Positions 9,615 to 17,613 of a stretch of 64,000 bases of DNA are shown here, one piece after another. The stretch spans positions 1 to 64,000 of the forward strand of contig NZ_JABAIH010000002.1 of assembly GCF_012641395.1 (NCBI RefSeq), read 5' to 3'. Numbering within the stretch: position 1 is the first letter of the stretch; each line of letters begins with the position of its first letter. Below the pieces are notes generated by a model, which had not been told where the DNA came from, searched no databases, and saw only the letters and a list, made by a program, of their open reading frames with translations. Origin of the DNA: Rhizobium sp. P32RR-XVIII. GTDB lineage: Bacteria; Pseudomonadota; Alphaproteobacteria; Rhizobiales; Rhizobiaceae. The position numbers and the translations under genes are program-made.

Positions 9615-10274
9615 ATGCTGATTTCCAAGCCGCGTGCGAGCGATCTGACGACTGCCGAGCCGGCCGACGAGTCGCTGCCGATCATCGGCGCCGAGGAAAT
9701 CGAGCCCCGCTTTCGCGCCGTCGCCGGCCGGGGAGGCGAGCGCCGCGGCATCCGCCTGGAGCGTATCTATTGGGACGGCCTCGGCCGCATGTCCTCCGCC
9801 GGTAAGATGAGCACCGCCGATCTGGTGCACTATACGGCCTCGCAGCTGCCGGAATCCGGCAATCTTGCCTCGCTGCTGCGCGTTCTCAGCCTCAAATGGG
9901 CGCTGCGTCGCCTCGACACCGTCGAGGATATTGCCTCGATGGCGAACCTCAACGCCATCATTCAGGCCTCGCCGTCGCCGACGATCCTGCTCACGCGGGA
10001 AAAGAAGATCCAGTATTTCAACGATCCGTTCCTCTCGATGTTGCGCCAGCGCCTGCCCTCGGGTGACACGGCACAGCTCACCAAGGGCCTGCGCTTTTCC
10101 ATCGATACGCAGATCGAGGAAGCGATCACGACGCTGAACCTGAACCGCGGCAAGACGCTGAACACCGGCTTCAGCATCGGCATCGGCACCCAGGCGATGC
10201 GCGGCCAGATCAATCTCGCGCTGGCGCCGACCCACGAGAAGTCGATGCTGATCGGCTACATCTCGCGCTACTGA
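9615..10274 (+). CDS. RHH_4-like plus PAS-like protein in the secretion operon
   Basis: 219 residues. Residues about 44-100 (GIRLERIYWDGL ... NLASLLRVLSLKWAL) resemble the ribbon-helix-helix RHH_4 domain of alphaproteobacteria. Residues about 112-215 look PAS-like (NAIIQASPSPTILLTREKKIQYFND followed by a sheet-rich half). There is no signal peptide or membrane helix, so it is probably cytoplasmic. It starts one base after the HlyD-like stop and is the last gene of the operon. RHH domains usually bind DNA and PAS domains sense ligands or partners, so a role in feedback control of adhesin or secretion genes is inferred. I cannot name a characterised homologue. Confidence 0.7.
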   Translation: MLISKPRASDLTTAEPADESLPIIGAEEIEPRFRAVAGRGGERRGIRLERIYWDGLGRMSSAGKMSTADLVHYTASQLPESGNLASLLRVLSLKWALRRLDTVEDIASMANLNAIIQASPSPTILLTREKKIQYFNDPFLSMLRQRLPSGDTAQLTKGLRFSIDTQIEEAITTLNLNRGKTLNTGFSIGIGTQAMRGQINLALAPTHEKSMLIGYISRY

Positions 10275-10289
10275 TGCCTTAAAACGGAA

Positions 10290-10318
10290 AAGCGGCCGCA
10301 TCCTGCAGCCGCCTTTAT
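10290..10318. terminator. Probable terminator after the secretion operon
   Basis: A GCGGC...GCCGC stem around an 11-base loop is flanked by A-rich sequence on one side and TTTA on the other. It lies between convergent genes and could serve both strands. Confidence 0.5.
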
Positions 10319-10339
10319 CGTCATACGCTTTCACGCGTT

Positions 10340-11305
10340 TCAGTATGCCGCGCCTTCGCCGGGTGCGACCTTTTCCAGCGGCATGCTGGAGGCAACCTGC
10401 TTGGTGCCGGCGCGCAGTCCGTGGAGATATCCCTTGCCGTCGGCAATCGAAAAGAGCGGCTGGTAGTCGGGAAGGCGGCTGTCGGGCAGCACTTGGTCAC
10501 GCATGTTGTCGAGAATGAAGTAATTGCCGTTGACCGCGACCGACAGCACGGCGTGATAGAAGTGGCGCTTCTGGTCGAAGAGGACGACGATCGACATGTC
10601 CTTGTTGTCGACGCCCTCCGCGCGAAGCGCTGCCATCTTCAGGATCGCGAAATCCTCGCAATCGCCTTGCTGACGAGCAAGGGTCTCGGAAGGCGTCGCC
10701 CAGTAGTCGGCCACCTGATAGATGTCGCTATCCCGGCGGTAGCGGATCGAGTGGTTGACCGCGACGTTCACCGCATTCAGCTTGTCGCGGATCGAAGCCT
10801 GCGCCGTCTGGTCGAGCGCCGCCTTGATGACCCCGGTGGCATTCGAACAGCCGTTCTTGCCGCACTTGATGGCTGCGCCGCTCTCCATTTCGGCGAGCGA
10901 AGGTGCCAGGCGCTTGACGGCAGCAAGCCGCTTGAACGGAATGGTGACGGAGCCGAAAACGGCCTCGTTCGGAGAGGTCGCCTTGGACGGCATGACCGGC
11001 TTGATGGAGGCGGTCGTGAAGGACGCGTTGTCTGCCTGTCGCAATTGCGCCACTGAGGCAAGATTAATCGCTTGGACAGAGCTCGAAACGTCGCTGGCGG
11101 CTGTCCTGATCAGATTGAAAACACCCGCCATGCTCGTCGCCTGTGCGAGCATATTAGCAGTATTGGCGGAAAGTATCGGCGTATATGACGCGGCACTGAT
11201 TTGCGGAACCGGCATCTGCGCGAGTGAAGGTGACGCCAAAGACAGTGACGCGAAGGATGCCAAAGTAAAAGCACTAAGTATTTTTAGTTTTATTCTGCGC
11301 TTCAT
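10340..11305 (-). CDS. LapG-like transglutaminase-like cysteine protease (BTLCP)
   Basis: 321 residues with a clear signal peptide (cleavage near SLA-Q, residue 29). The bacterial transglutaminase-like cysteine peptidase core carries a Cys-His-Asp triad: C216 in QQGDCEDFAILK, H251 in FYHAVL and D266 in FILDN. In the Lap paradigm such periplasmic proteases cut the N-terminus of a surface adhesin and release it. Here the gene sits directly next to a type I secretion operon and an RTX adhesin, which supports that role. BTLCP genes also occur in rhizobia away from Lap loci, so the substrate is inferred. Confidence 0.88.
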   Translation of the reverse strand: MKRRIKLKILSAFTLASFASLSLASPSLAQMPVPQISAASYTPILSANTANMLAQATSMAGVFNLIRTAASDVSSSVQAINLASVAQLRQADNASFTTASIKPVMPSKATSPNEAVFGSVTIPFKRLAAVKRLAPSLAEMESGAAIKCGKNGCSNATGVIKAALDQTAQASIRDKLNAVNVAVNHSIRYRRDSDIYQVADYWATPSETLARQQGDCEDFAILKMAALRAEGVDNKDMSIVVLFDQKRHFYHAVLSVAVNGNYFILDNMRDQVLPDSRLPDYQPLFSIADGKGYLHGLRAGTKQVASSMPLEKVAPGEGAAY

Positions 11306-11512
11306 CGGGTTTTAACTCTCCCTGTTCGAGAGAAATATACCGAACACCTATAAACATGCCGTTTGGAAGCATGGATAAACTAAGTACAAATATTCCACTC
11401 AAAGACGGATAAAACTTTAGTTTTGCCGTCAACCAAGTTTGGGGGAGGGGTTTGATTTTCATCTGCCCCCGGTGCAGAAATGAACGCCTTCTAACGGGCC
11501 GCCAAGGCCGGC
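11306..11512. promoter_or_regulatory. Divergent intergenic region, protease / lipoprotein
   Basis: 207 AT-rich bases separate the two divergent genes and must hold both promoters. A small palindrome (AAAACT-TT-AGTTTT, 11411-11424) is a possible operator. No confident -35/-10 pair was assigned. Confidence 0.35.
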
Positions 11513-12778
11513 ATGCCGCATTCGGGGGAAGCAGTGACGCCGCATTTGAAGCTGAAGACCGGACCCGCGTATGGTTTACGCGGCAAGCCCTTGGACGTTG
11601 CTCCGGTGGCCGCGTCGAAGCGCCGGCGCGGGGCTCGCTTGCTGCCGCTCTCACTTTTTCTCGTCGCCGGCCTGCTTGCAGGCTGCCAGTCGGGTTCGGA
11701 CGGCCTCAATGCCGTCAAGAATACCGACATGAAGCCGCCATCAAGCAAAGTCGAGGAATCCTTCGGTGAAACCGGCGCGGAGATCACGCTGCTGCTGCCG
11801 AAGGCTGCAAGCGGCGTTTACGAGGGCACTGCCCGCGACGTGCGTGACGGGGCCGCACTCGGCGTCGGCGAGCTCGGCAATGGCCAGGTCTTCGTCAAAG
11901 TCGTCGATGTTTCGGGCGGTCCAGGCGCAGTGCCGGCCGCCGTCAGCGCCGCCAAGGCGCGCAATTCGGTGCTGCTTATCAGCTACGCTTCGCCCGCGGT
12001 CACGTCGGCGATTGCCGCCATGCCCTCCGGTGAGCGCCCGCCGCTCGTCAACCTTGACGATGACGTTCCGGCAACCGCCGGCAACGTCTACAACTTCGCC
12101 TCGGATGAACTCGACAGCGCGCTTGAAGGCATCCGTGCGGCTGCCACGGGCGGCCATAAGAAGGTGATGGTGTTCGCCCCGAGGGATTTTTCGCCCGCCT
12201 ATGAGACTCGTCTCGCGGATGCGATCCGCGCGGGCAAAGGCGTTTACGTCGGGACTGCGCGCTACGATCTCAGCGATGCGGCCGCCGCCGATGCGGTGCA
12301 GAAATCGAAGGCTCAATTGCAGCAGGCCGATACGGTCGTCGTCCTCGGCAAGAGCGTCATCGTGCCCACCATCGCCGGTGCGATCAAGGCAAGCGGCCAG
12401 ACAAACCTCGTTCTCGTCGGCACCAGCGCCTGGCCGTCGCAGGCCTATGGCGATCCCGCCGTCGCGGGCGCCATGATCGCCATGGTCGAACCCGACGATG
12501 CAAGCCTGATCGCCGATCGCTACAAGCGCCACTATAACCGCACGCTGTCGACGGATGCGGCCTATGGCTACGATTCCGTGGCGATCGCCGCCGGCATCAT
12601 CCGCGTGAAGGGCCCGACGGGCCTTTCGGCGGAGAACCTGACGATGAAGACCGGCTTTCGCGGCGTGACCGGGCTTTTCCGGCTCAGCCCCGCAGGCAGT
12701 GTCGAACGCAAGCTTAGCCTTTACACCATCAGCGGCGGCAAGCTGAACCTGCTGAGCGCCGCGCCGAAGTCGTTCTGA
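11513..12778 (+). CDS. Type 1 periplasmic-binding-fold lipoprotein (LpoA/Leu-binding type)
   Basis: 421 residues. A lipobox LLAGC places the lipidated Cys at residue 58, behind an unusually long basic N-terminal stretch; a GTG at 11534 preceded by a purine-rich sequence is an alternative start. The mature part is a two-lobed periplasmic-binding fold (ITLLLPKAASGVYEGTARDVRDGAALG ...) like penicillin-binding-protein activators and branched-chain amino-acid-binding proteins. It may be an envelope lipoprotein that modulates peptidoglycan synthesis or binds a small ligand. There are no transporter genes beside it. It diverges from the LapG-like protease gene. Confidence 0.8.
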   Translation: MPHSGEAVTPHLKLKTGPAYGLRGKPLDVAPVAASKRRRGARLLPLSLFLVAGLLAGCQSGSDGLNAVKNTDMKPPSSKVEESFGETGAEITLLLPKAASGVYEGTARDVRDGAALGVGELGNGQVFVKVVDVSGGPGAVPAAVSAAKARNSVLLISYASPAVTSAIAAMPSGERPPLVNLDDDVPATAGNVYNFASDELDSALEGIRAAATGGHKKVMVFAPRDFSPAYETRLADAIRAGKGVYVGTARYDLSDAAAADAVQKSKAQLQQADTVVVLGKSVIVPTIAGAIKASGQTNLVLVGTSAWPSQAYGDPAVAGAMIAMVEPDDASLIADRYKRHYNRTLSTDAAYGYDSVAIAAGIIRVKGPTGLSAENLTMKTGFRGVTGLFRLSPAGSVERKLSLYTISGGKLNLLSAAPKSF

Positions 12779-13011
12779 GGAGGCCTCGCGAGGCCGGGCC
12801 ATAGCGGGAGCGGCCGCTTTGCGCGATGAGCGGACATCCCGCTTTCAAACGGCGCACAGTCTGCAGGATTCGGATTTTATAGCGTGCACCGGCTGTGCTA
12901 TAATTCAACCTGTACTTTCAACGTCAGCGCCGTCCTTGTCGCGACGTGTACCCAGCTATCCGCATCAAAAAAAATCGAGACCCGGAGGTTTTCATTTTGG
13001 AGGACTAACTC
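12779..13011 (+). promoter_or_regulatory. Intergenic region with candidate promoter for sulfatase 1
   Basis: It contains a perfect TATAAT at 12899-12904 without a good -35 at normal spacing, and a strong Shine-Dalgarno GGAGG about 10 bases before the sulfatase ATG. The piece AGCGGACAT at 12829-12837 looks like a fragment of the dispersed rhizobial repeat seen at 16303. Confidence 0.35.
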
Positions 13012-15366
13012 ATGTGTCGGTCACTCGGACTATCAGCCTTGTACGTCACAGGCGTTTTGGCGCTCGGTGGCGGAACCGCCCTTGCGCAAGATACTCTGCC
13101 CCGTCCAGATCAGCCATTCAAAGGCGTAATAGGACGGACAGCGAATGACTCCACTCCTGACTTTCCTAAGCCCATTGAAGCGCCGAAGGACGCGCCAAAC
13201 ATCCTGCTCGTTCTTACCGACGACGCGGGGTTCGGCACTTCGAGCGCGTTCGGAGGCCCCATACCAATGCCAACAATGGACCGCCTGGCGCAGTCAGGAC
13301 TTCGCTTCACCAATTTCCACACCACCGCACTCTGCTCGCCCACACGAGCCGCACTTATCACAGGGCGGAACCACCACTCCGTGCAGACTGGAGTCATCAC
13401 GGAGTTCGCAACCGGCTACCCCGGCTACAACTCGGTCATGTCGAAGGAAAACGGCACGGTCGCCCAAGTGCTTCAGGACTACGGCTACACGACTTCCTGG
13501 TACGGCAAAAACCACAACGTGCCGGACTGGCAAACGAGCCAGGCGGGGCCGTTCGACCTCTGGCCAACCGGGCTCGGGTTTAGCTACTTCTACGGCTTCA
13601 TAGGCGGTGACACGGATCAATGGCGTCCAGCGCTGTTCGAGGGCACCAAGCCTATCGAGCCGTATGCGGGCAAGCCCGACTATATCCTGGATGTCGACCT
13701 CGCCGATCACGCAATCGACTGGATTCGCATGCAGAAATCCGTTGCCCCTCAGAAGCCCTTCCTTGCCTATTACGCAACCGGTACCTCCCACGCGCCGCAT
13801 CATGCGCCCAAGGACTGGATTGCCAGGTTCAAGGGAAAATTCGACCAGGGATGGGATCGCGTGCGAGAGGAAACCTTCGCTCGCCAGAAACAAATGGGCG
13901 TTATCCCGGAGAACGCCAAGCTCACCCCGCGCCCGGCGGAACTCCCTGCCTGGGATAGCCTCTCAGCCGACCAGAAGAGGCTGTACGCGCGGATGGCTGA
14001 AACATACGCCGGTGCACTCTCCCATGCAGACTACAACATTGGCCGGGTCATCGATGCAATTGACGAACTCGGCGAACTCGACAACACGCTGATTATATAT
14101 ATCAATGGCGACAATGGTTGCAGTGGCGAAGGAACACTGCAAGGGACCAGTAATGAAGTCGCTGTCAACGCGAACGGGGTCACCGAGGACCTCCCCTACC
14201 TGTTATCGATGATAGACGAGTTGGGCGGTCCGAAGACCTACAATCACATGCCAGCGGCCTGGGCCTGGGCCTTCGACACGCCATTTCAGTGGACGAAGCA
14301 GGTGGCATCGCACTTCGGCGGAACGCGGAACGGACTGGTGATCTCCTGGCCGGATCGCATCAAGGCTGGCGGTGGCATTCGGACGCAGTTCCACCACGTC
14401 ATCGACATCGTTCCTACAATCTATGAGGTGCTTGGCATAAATCCGCCAGCAATGCTCAACGGGGTAGCGCAAAAACCGATTGAAGGCGTCAGCATGGTCT
14501 ATGCCTTTGACGATGCGGCAGCTCCCTCGACGCACAAGACCCAGTATTTCGAAATGCTGGGAAACCGGGCGCTTTACAGCAATGGCTGGATAGCCTCGAC
14601 GACGCCGAAGCGACTGCCGTGGCAGCCCAAGGCTGTCCCTGGCGCGGATGACCCGCTGACCTTCAACTGGGAGCTCTATCACGTGGCGCAAGACTTCAGC
14701 CAAGCGGACAATCTCGCCAAGCAGAACCCCGAAAAGCTTCGAGAACTTCAGGACTTGTTCTGGGCAGAGGGTGCTCGTTACAACGTTCTGCCCTTGGATG
14801 CGTCATTTGCGGAACGCGTCGATCCCGCCATTCGTCCCAGCCTTACGCGCGGCCGCAACGTGTTTACCTATTATCCAGGGATGATCCGTATCCCCGAGGG
14901 CAGCACTCCGGACATCAAGAACAGGTCGTATAGCGTCAGTGCCGATGTCGAGATTTCGCAGAATGGTTCGGATGGTGTCCTTGCCACGCAGGGAGGCGAT
15001 TTCGGTGGGTGGGGGCTGCTGGTTATCGACAGAAAGCCGATGTTCGTTCATGCGCTTTCCAACCAGCCGCAGCACAAGTTCAAGGTGGCATCGACGGAAC
15101 AACTTCCCCCTGGCAAGCACGTCATTCGCTTTGAGTTCACCTATGACGGAGGCGGCATCGGAAAGGGCGGCAACGGCAAACTCTTGGTCGACGGCAAGCA
15201 AGTTGCCCAGGCCCACATCGACAGGACCATTTGCTGCCGCTTTTCCCTCGACGAAACCTTTGACGTCGGGGCTGACACAGGATCAGCGGTTATACCCGAC
15301 TACGAGAACCGGATGCCCTTCGAGTTCGCTGGCAAGCTTGAGAAGGTGACCATAGAACTGCAGTAG
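13012..15366 (+). CDS. Exported arylsulfatase, C-type formylglycine (copy 1)
   Basis: 784 residues with a signal peptide ending near ALAQ (residue 26). The sulfatase core has the metal-binding LTDDAGFG motif (D70, D71) and the maturation motif CSPTR, with C108 the residue converted to formylglycine. A second metal motif INGDNG follows, and a C-terminal beta-rich domain (about 620-784) resembles a ligand-binding or adhesion domain. It would cleave sulfate esters in the periplasm. Activation needs a formylglycine-generating enzyme or anaerobic SME, neither of which is in the window. It is a clear paralogue of the gene at 26320. Codon use is less GC-rich than in its neighbours, which hints at separate acquisition. 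Confidence 0.94.
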   Translation: MCRSLGLSALYVTGVLALGGGTALAQDTLPRPDQPFKGVIGRTANDSTPDFPKPIEAPKDAPNILLVLTDDAGFGTSSAFGGPIPMPTMDRLAQSGLRFTNFHTTALCSPTRAALITGRNHHSVQTGVITEFATGYPGYNSVMSKENGTVAQVLQDYGYTTSWYGKNHNVPDWQTSQAGPFDLWPTGLGFSYFYGFIGGDTDQWRPALFEGTKPIEPYAGKPDYILDVDLADHAIDWIRMQKSVAPQKPFLAYYATGTSHAPHHAPKDWIARFKGKFDQGWDRVREETFARQKQMGVIPENAKLTPRPAELPAWDSLSADQKRLYARMAETYAGALSHADYNIGRVIDAIDELGELDNTLIIYINGDNGCSGEGTLQGTSNEVAVNANGVTEDLPYLLSMIDELGGPKTYNHMPAAWAWAFDTPFQWTKQVASHFGGTRNGLVISWPDRIKAGGGIRTQFHHVIDIVPTIYEVLGINPPAMLNGVAQKPIEGVSMVYAFDDAAAPSTHKTQYFEMLGNRALYSNGWIASTTPKRLPWQPKAVPGADDPLTFNWELYHVAQDFSQADNLAKQNPEKLRELQDLFWAEGARYNVLPLDASFAERVDPAIRPSLTRGRNVFTYYPGMIRIPEGSTPDIKNRSYSVSADVEISQNGSDGVLATQGGDFGGWGLLVIDRKPMFVHALSNQPQHKFKVASTEQLPPGKHVIRFEFTYDGGGIGKGGNGKLLVDGKQVAQAHIDRTICCRFSLDETFDVGADTGSAVIPDYENRMPFEFAGKLEKVTIELQ

Positions 15367-15404
15367 CAATGCCCAAGTCTCCCTGTCGGTTCAGGCGGGG
15401 AGAC

Positions 15405-15520
15405 TAGTTCTGATCCCGCGCCCGAATGTCCGAATGCGCGCTTCTGGCCAACAGCCGACGATAGCCTCAGTTGCGTCGCGCCAGAAGCGATCGGTGGCAG
15501 TTTCTGCCAAAGCAAATTCT
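15405..15520. repeat. Degenerate rhizobial intergenic repeat fragments
   Basis: The spacer after sulfatase 1 carries the words AATGTCCGAATGCGCGCTTC, TGGCCAACAGCCGACGATAG and GCGCCAGAAGCGATCGGTGG, close to the MSALGQ/FWPxAD type of dispersed intergenic repeat in rhizobia. No gene is evident between 15367 and 15584. Confidence 0.45.
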
Positions 15521-15584
15521 GGATGTCCCCGCCGCATGTTCGGCGTATGATCCTCCTTCAATCTTTGGGGGTGGGCGAATTCCG

Positions 15585-16289
15585 ATGCGTCATCGCACGA
15601 AAACCCGCATGGCGATGAGCGCCTTGATTGCCGTGCTGTTCACCTATTTGCTGCTTGCCTATTTCGTCATCCCCGAGATTTGGATTTTTCACGACGCTGA
15701 CCGAGTTGTTAAGGTTGGCAACATGGTCACGACCACGGAGCAGGGTATTCCCGGCGACCCCATCAATGTCGGTCTTGTTGGTTCGAAGGAAGAAGTAATC
15801 AGGGCGTTCGCGGCTGCTGGATGGGATCCTGCGGATAAAATTACCTTGCGCACATCGATCGATATTGGATTGAGCGTGGTGCTTGATCGGCCCGATCTCG
15901 ATGCGCCGGTTAGTCCACTGCTATTCGAGGGCAGAAAACAGGATCTGGCTTTCGAAAAGCCCGTGGGCAGAAGCGCCGACGAACGCAACCATGTTCGTTT
16001 CTGGCTGACCGAACAAACCGGCCCAAATCACCGCCCGCACTGGCTAGGCTCGGCAAGTTTTGATCGGGGTGTCGGCTTCAGCCACGATACCGGTCAAATC
16101 ACGCATCATATCGGCCCGAATGTCGACGCAGAGCGAAACCTGATGATCAGCGATCTTCTCAAGGCCGGACAACTTTTGTCGAGCTATGAGATCGATGGCA
16201 TCGGAGCGACAAAAGACGGCCGCAACGGAGGCGGGGATCCCTATTTCACCGACGGAAAGGCTCTCATCGGCGTGCTTCAAAACCGGTAG
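15585..16289 (+). CDS. LssY C-terminal-domain-like membrane-anchored protein
   Basis: 234 residues from the ATG at 15585; the longer frame from 15471 runs into repeat sequence and lacks a signal. One N-terminal membrane helix (about 10-31) is followed by a soluble domain with GDPINVGLVGSKEEVIRAFAAAGW and HWLGSASFDRGVGFSHDTGQITHHIGPNVDAERN, patterns I associate with the LssY C-terminal domain. Function is unknown; related proteins are often fused or adjacent to PAP2 or DedA phosphatase modules, which are absent here. It stands alone between two repeat remnants and is probably periplasmic. Confidence 0.7.
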   Translation: MRHRTKTRMAMSALIAVLFTYLLLAYFVIPEIWIFHDADRVVKVGNMVTTTEQGIPGDPINVGLVGSKEEVIRAFAAAGWDPADKITLRTSIDIGLSVVLDRPDLDAPVSPLLFEGRKQDLAFEKPVGRSADERNHVRFWLTEQTGPNHRPHWLGSASFDRGVGFSHDTGQITHHIGPNVDAERNLMISDLLKAGQLLSSYEIDGIGATKDGRNGGGDPYFTDGKALIGVLQNR

Positions 16290-16302
16290 AAGGCCGAGCA
16301 TT

Positions 16303-16412
16303 CAATGTCCGCATTAGGCCAGCAGCGGAAGATCGCTGACCTCCGGAATGGGCCGGAAGCGGTCATCTGTCGATGTCGCCTTTGCGCCATAAGCGGCCAT
16401 AAGGCTTGGCGA
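16303..16412 (+). repeat. Degenerate copy of the MSALGQ/FGPKAD-type intergenic repeat
   Basis: The forward reading begins MSALGQQRKIADL, the hallmark of a non-coding repeat in Rhizobiales that gene finders often call as a small hypothetical protein. The words AATGTCCGCATT, GGGCCGGAAGCGGTCAT and TTTGCGCCATAAGCGG are its usual blocks. Not a gene. Confidence 0.65.
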
Positions 16413-16415
16413 TCA

Positions 16416-17312
16416 TCAAAGACTTTTCTCTCGAAGAGCCTCCGCGATCACCGAAAACGCGGGAAGATTCTGCCGACGGCTTGGATAGTAAAGGTAGTAG
16501 CCCGCGAACTTGGGTGTCCAGTCGTCTAGGATGAGCTGGAGACGCCGTTCCGCGACATGCCTTTCGACATAGCTTTCCGGCACGAAGGCGACGCCATATC
16601 CTTGAAGGGCTGCGTCCACCATCTCACGATCAGTGTTGAAGATGAGCTGGCCCTCCACCCTTACCCGGACCTCCTCGTCGTTCTTTTCGAACTCCCAGCC
16701 GTAGAGCCCGCCGACCCGGTCGAGACGCCTGTTGATGCAGTTGTGATGCATAAGCTCTTGCGGCGTCGCTGGCACAGAGCGGGTCTTGAAATAGTCGGGG
16801 GACGCCACAGCGACCAACCGCCAGTCCGGCCCGATCCGCACCGCGACCATATCCTTCTCAAGGCTCTCGCCGAGGCGCACGCCCGCGTCGAAGCCGTCTT
16901 CGACGATGTTGCGGAAACTGCTGTCGACGTTAAGTTCCAACTTGATATCTGGATATTCCCCGAGGATGGGGGAGAGCTTCGGCCACACCACGCTCTCCAT
17001 TGCGTGGTTTGACAGGGTAATCCTTACGGTGCCCGCAGGCTTGTCCCTGTACGCCATCAAGGCCTCGATGTCGGCCTCGATCTCCGAGATGCGCGGCGCG
17101 AGCGATTGCCGAAGGCGCTCGCCAGCTTCCGTGGTCGCCACGCTCCGTGTCGTGCGTGTCAGGAGCCTGAGCCCCATCCGTGCTTCGAGTTCCTTGACCG
17201 CGTAGCTGAGCGTCGACTGCGCAACGCCCAGCTTGGCCGCGGCCTTCGTGAAACTGCGCTCCTCCGCGACCGCGAGAAACAGGAGCAGCTCATTGAAGTT
17301 CTCGCGCGCCAT
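16416..17312 (-). CDS. LysR-family transcriptional regulator
   Basis: 298 residues. The N-terminal winged helix-turn-helix (about 5-64, FLAVAEERSFTKAAAKLGVAQSTLSYAVKELEARMGLRLLTRTTR) precedes a periplasmic-binding-type effector domain, standard in length. It is transcribed away from the alcohol-dehydrogenase remnant at 17462, as LysR regulators often are from their targets. The usual target would be the now truncated dehydrogenase and the MFS-cupin genes behind it. Confidence 0.92.
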   Translation of the reverse strand: MARENFNELLLFLAVAEERSFTKAAAKLGVAQSTLSYAVKELEARMGLRLLTRTTRSVATTEAGERLRQSLAPRISEIEADIEALMAYRDKPAGTVRITLSNHAMESVVWPKLSPILGEYPDIKLELNVDSSFRNIVEDGFDAGVRLGESLEKDMVAVRIGPDWRLVAVASPDYFKTRSVPATPQELMHHNCINRRLDRVGGLYGWEFEKNDEEVRVRVEGQLIFNTDREMVDAALQGYGVAFVPESYVERHVAERRLQLILDDWTPKFAGYYLYYPSRRQNLPAFSVIAEALREKSL

Positions 17313-17461
17313 GATGACTCTCCGGATGGGTCGGCTGCAGATTATTAATAGCCGAATTCGATAAGTCCATGCAAATTGCGACGGCTAATCCGAACTATCC
17401 AGTGGTGCTATCTATCTCCCGAAAGAATGACGCGGGCATTCGGCCCGAACAGGAGACGACC

Positions 17462-17587
17462 ATGCTCAGCACAGCGCTTCGCGCCCCCGGCCACATCCGC
17501 TGCGAAGAAGTCGCGGAACCCAAAGTTCAGAAACCCACCGACGCGATCATCAAGCTCTCTGCGTCCGCAACCGTCCCTACTGCATGA
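17462..17587 (+). pseudogene. Truncated zinc alcohol dehydrogenase (N-terminal remnant)
   Basis: 41 codons start behind a good ribosome-binding site (AGGAG) and read MLSTALRAPGHIRCEEVAEP, then KVQKPTDAIIKLSAS, which matches the N-terminus of NAD(P)-dependent zinc alcohol dehydrogenases. The frame then leaves the family just before the expected catalytic CxCGSD motif and stops. About 300 residues are missing. The MFS gene begins within 30 bases, so a deletion has joined the two. The divergent LysR gene is intact. Confidence 0.65.
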
Positions 17588-17613
17588 ACAGCCCCTTTCG
17601 AGGTGAACGACCG

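Noticed and set aside
16305..16529. 74-codon frame beginning MSALGQQRK as a gene
   Set aside because: It matches the known non-coding rhizobial repeat that yields spurious small proteins.
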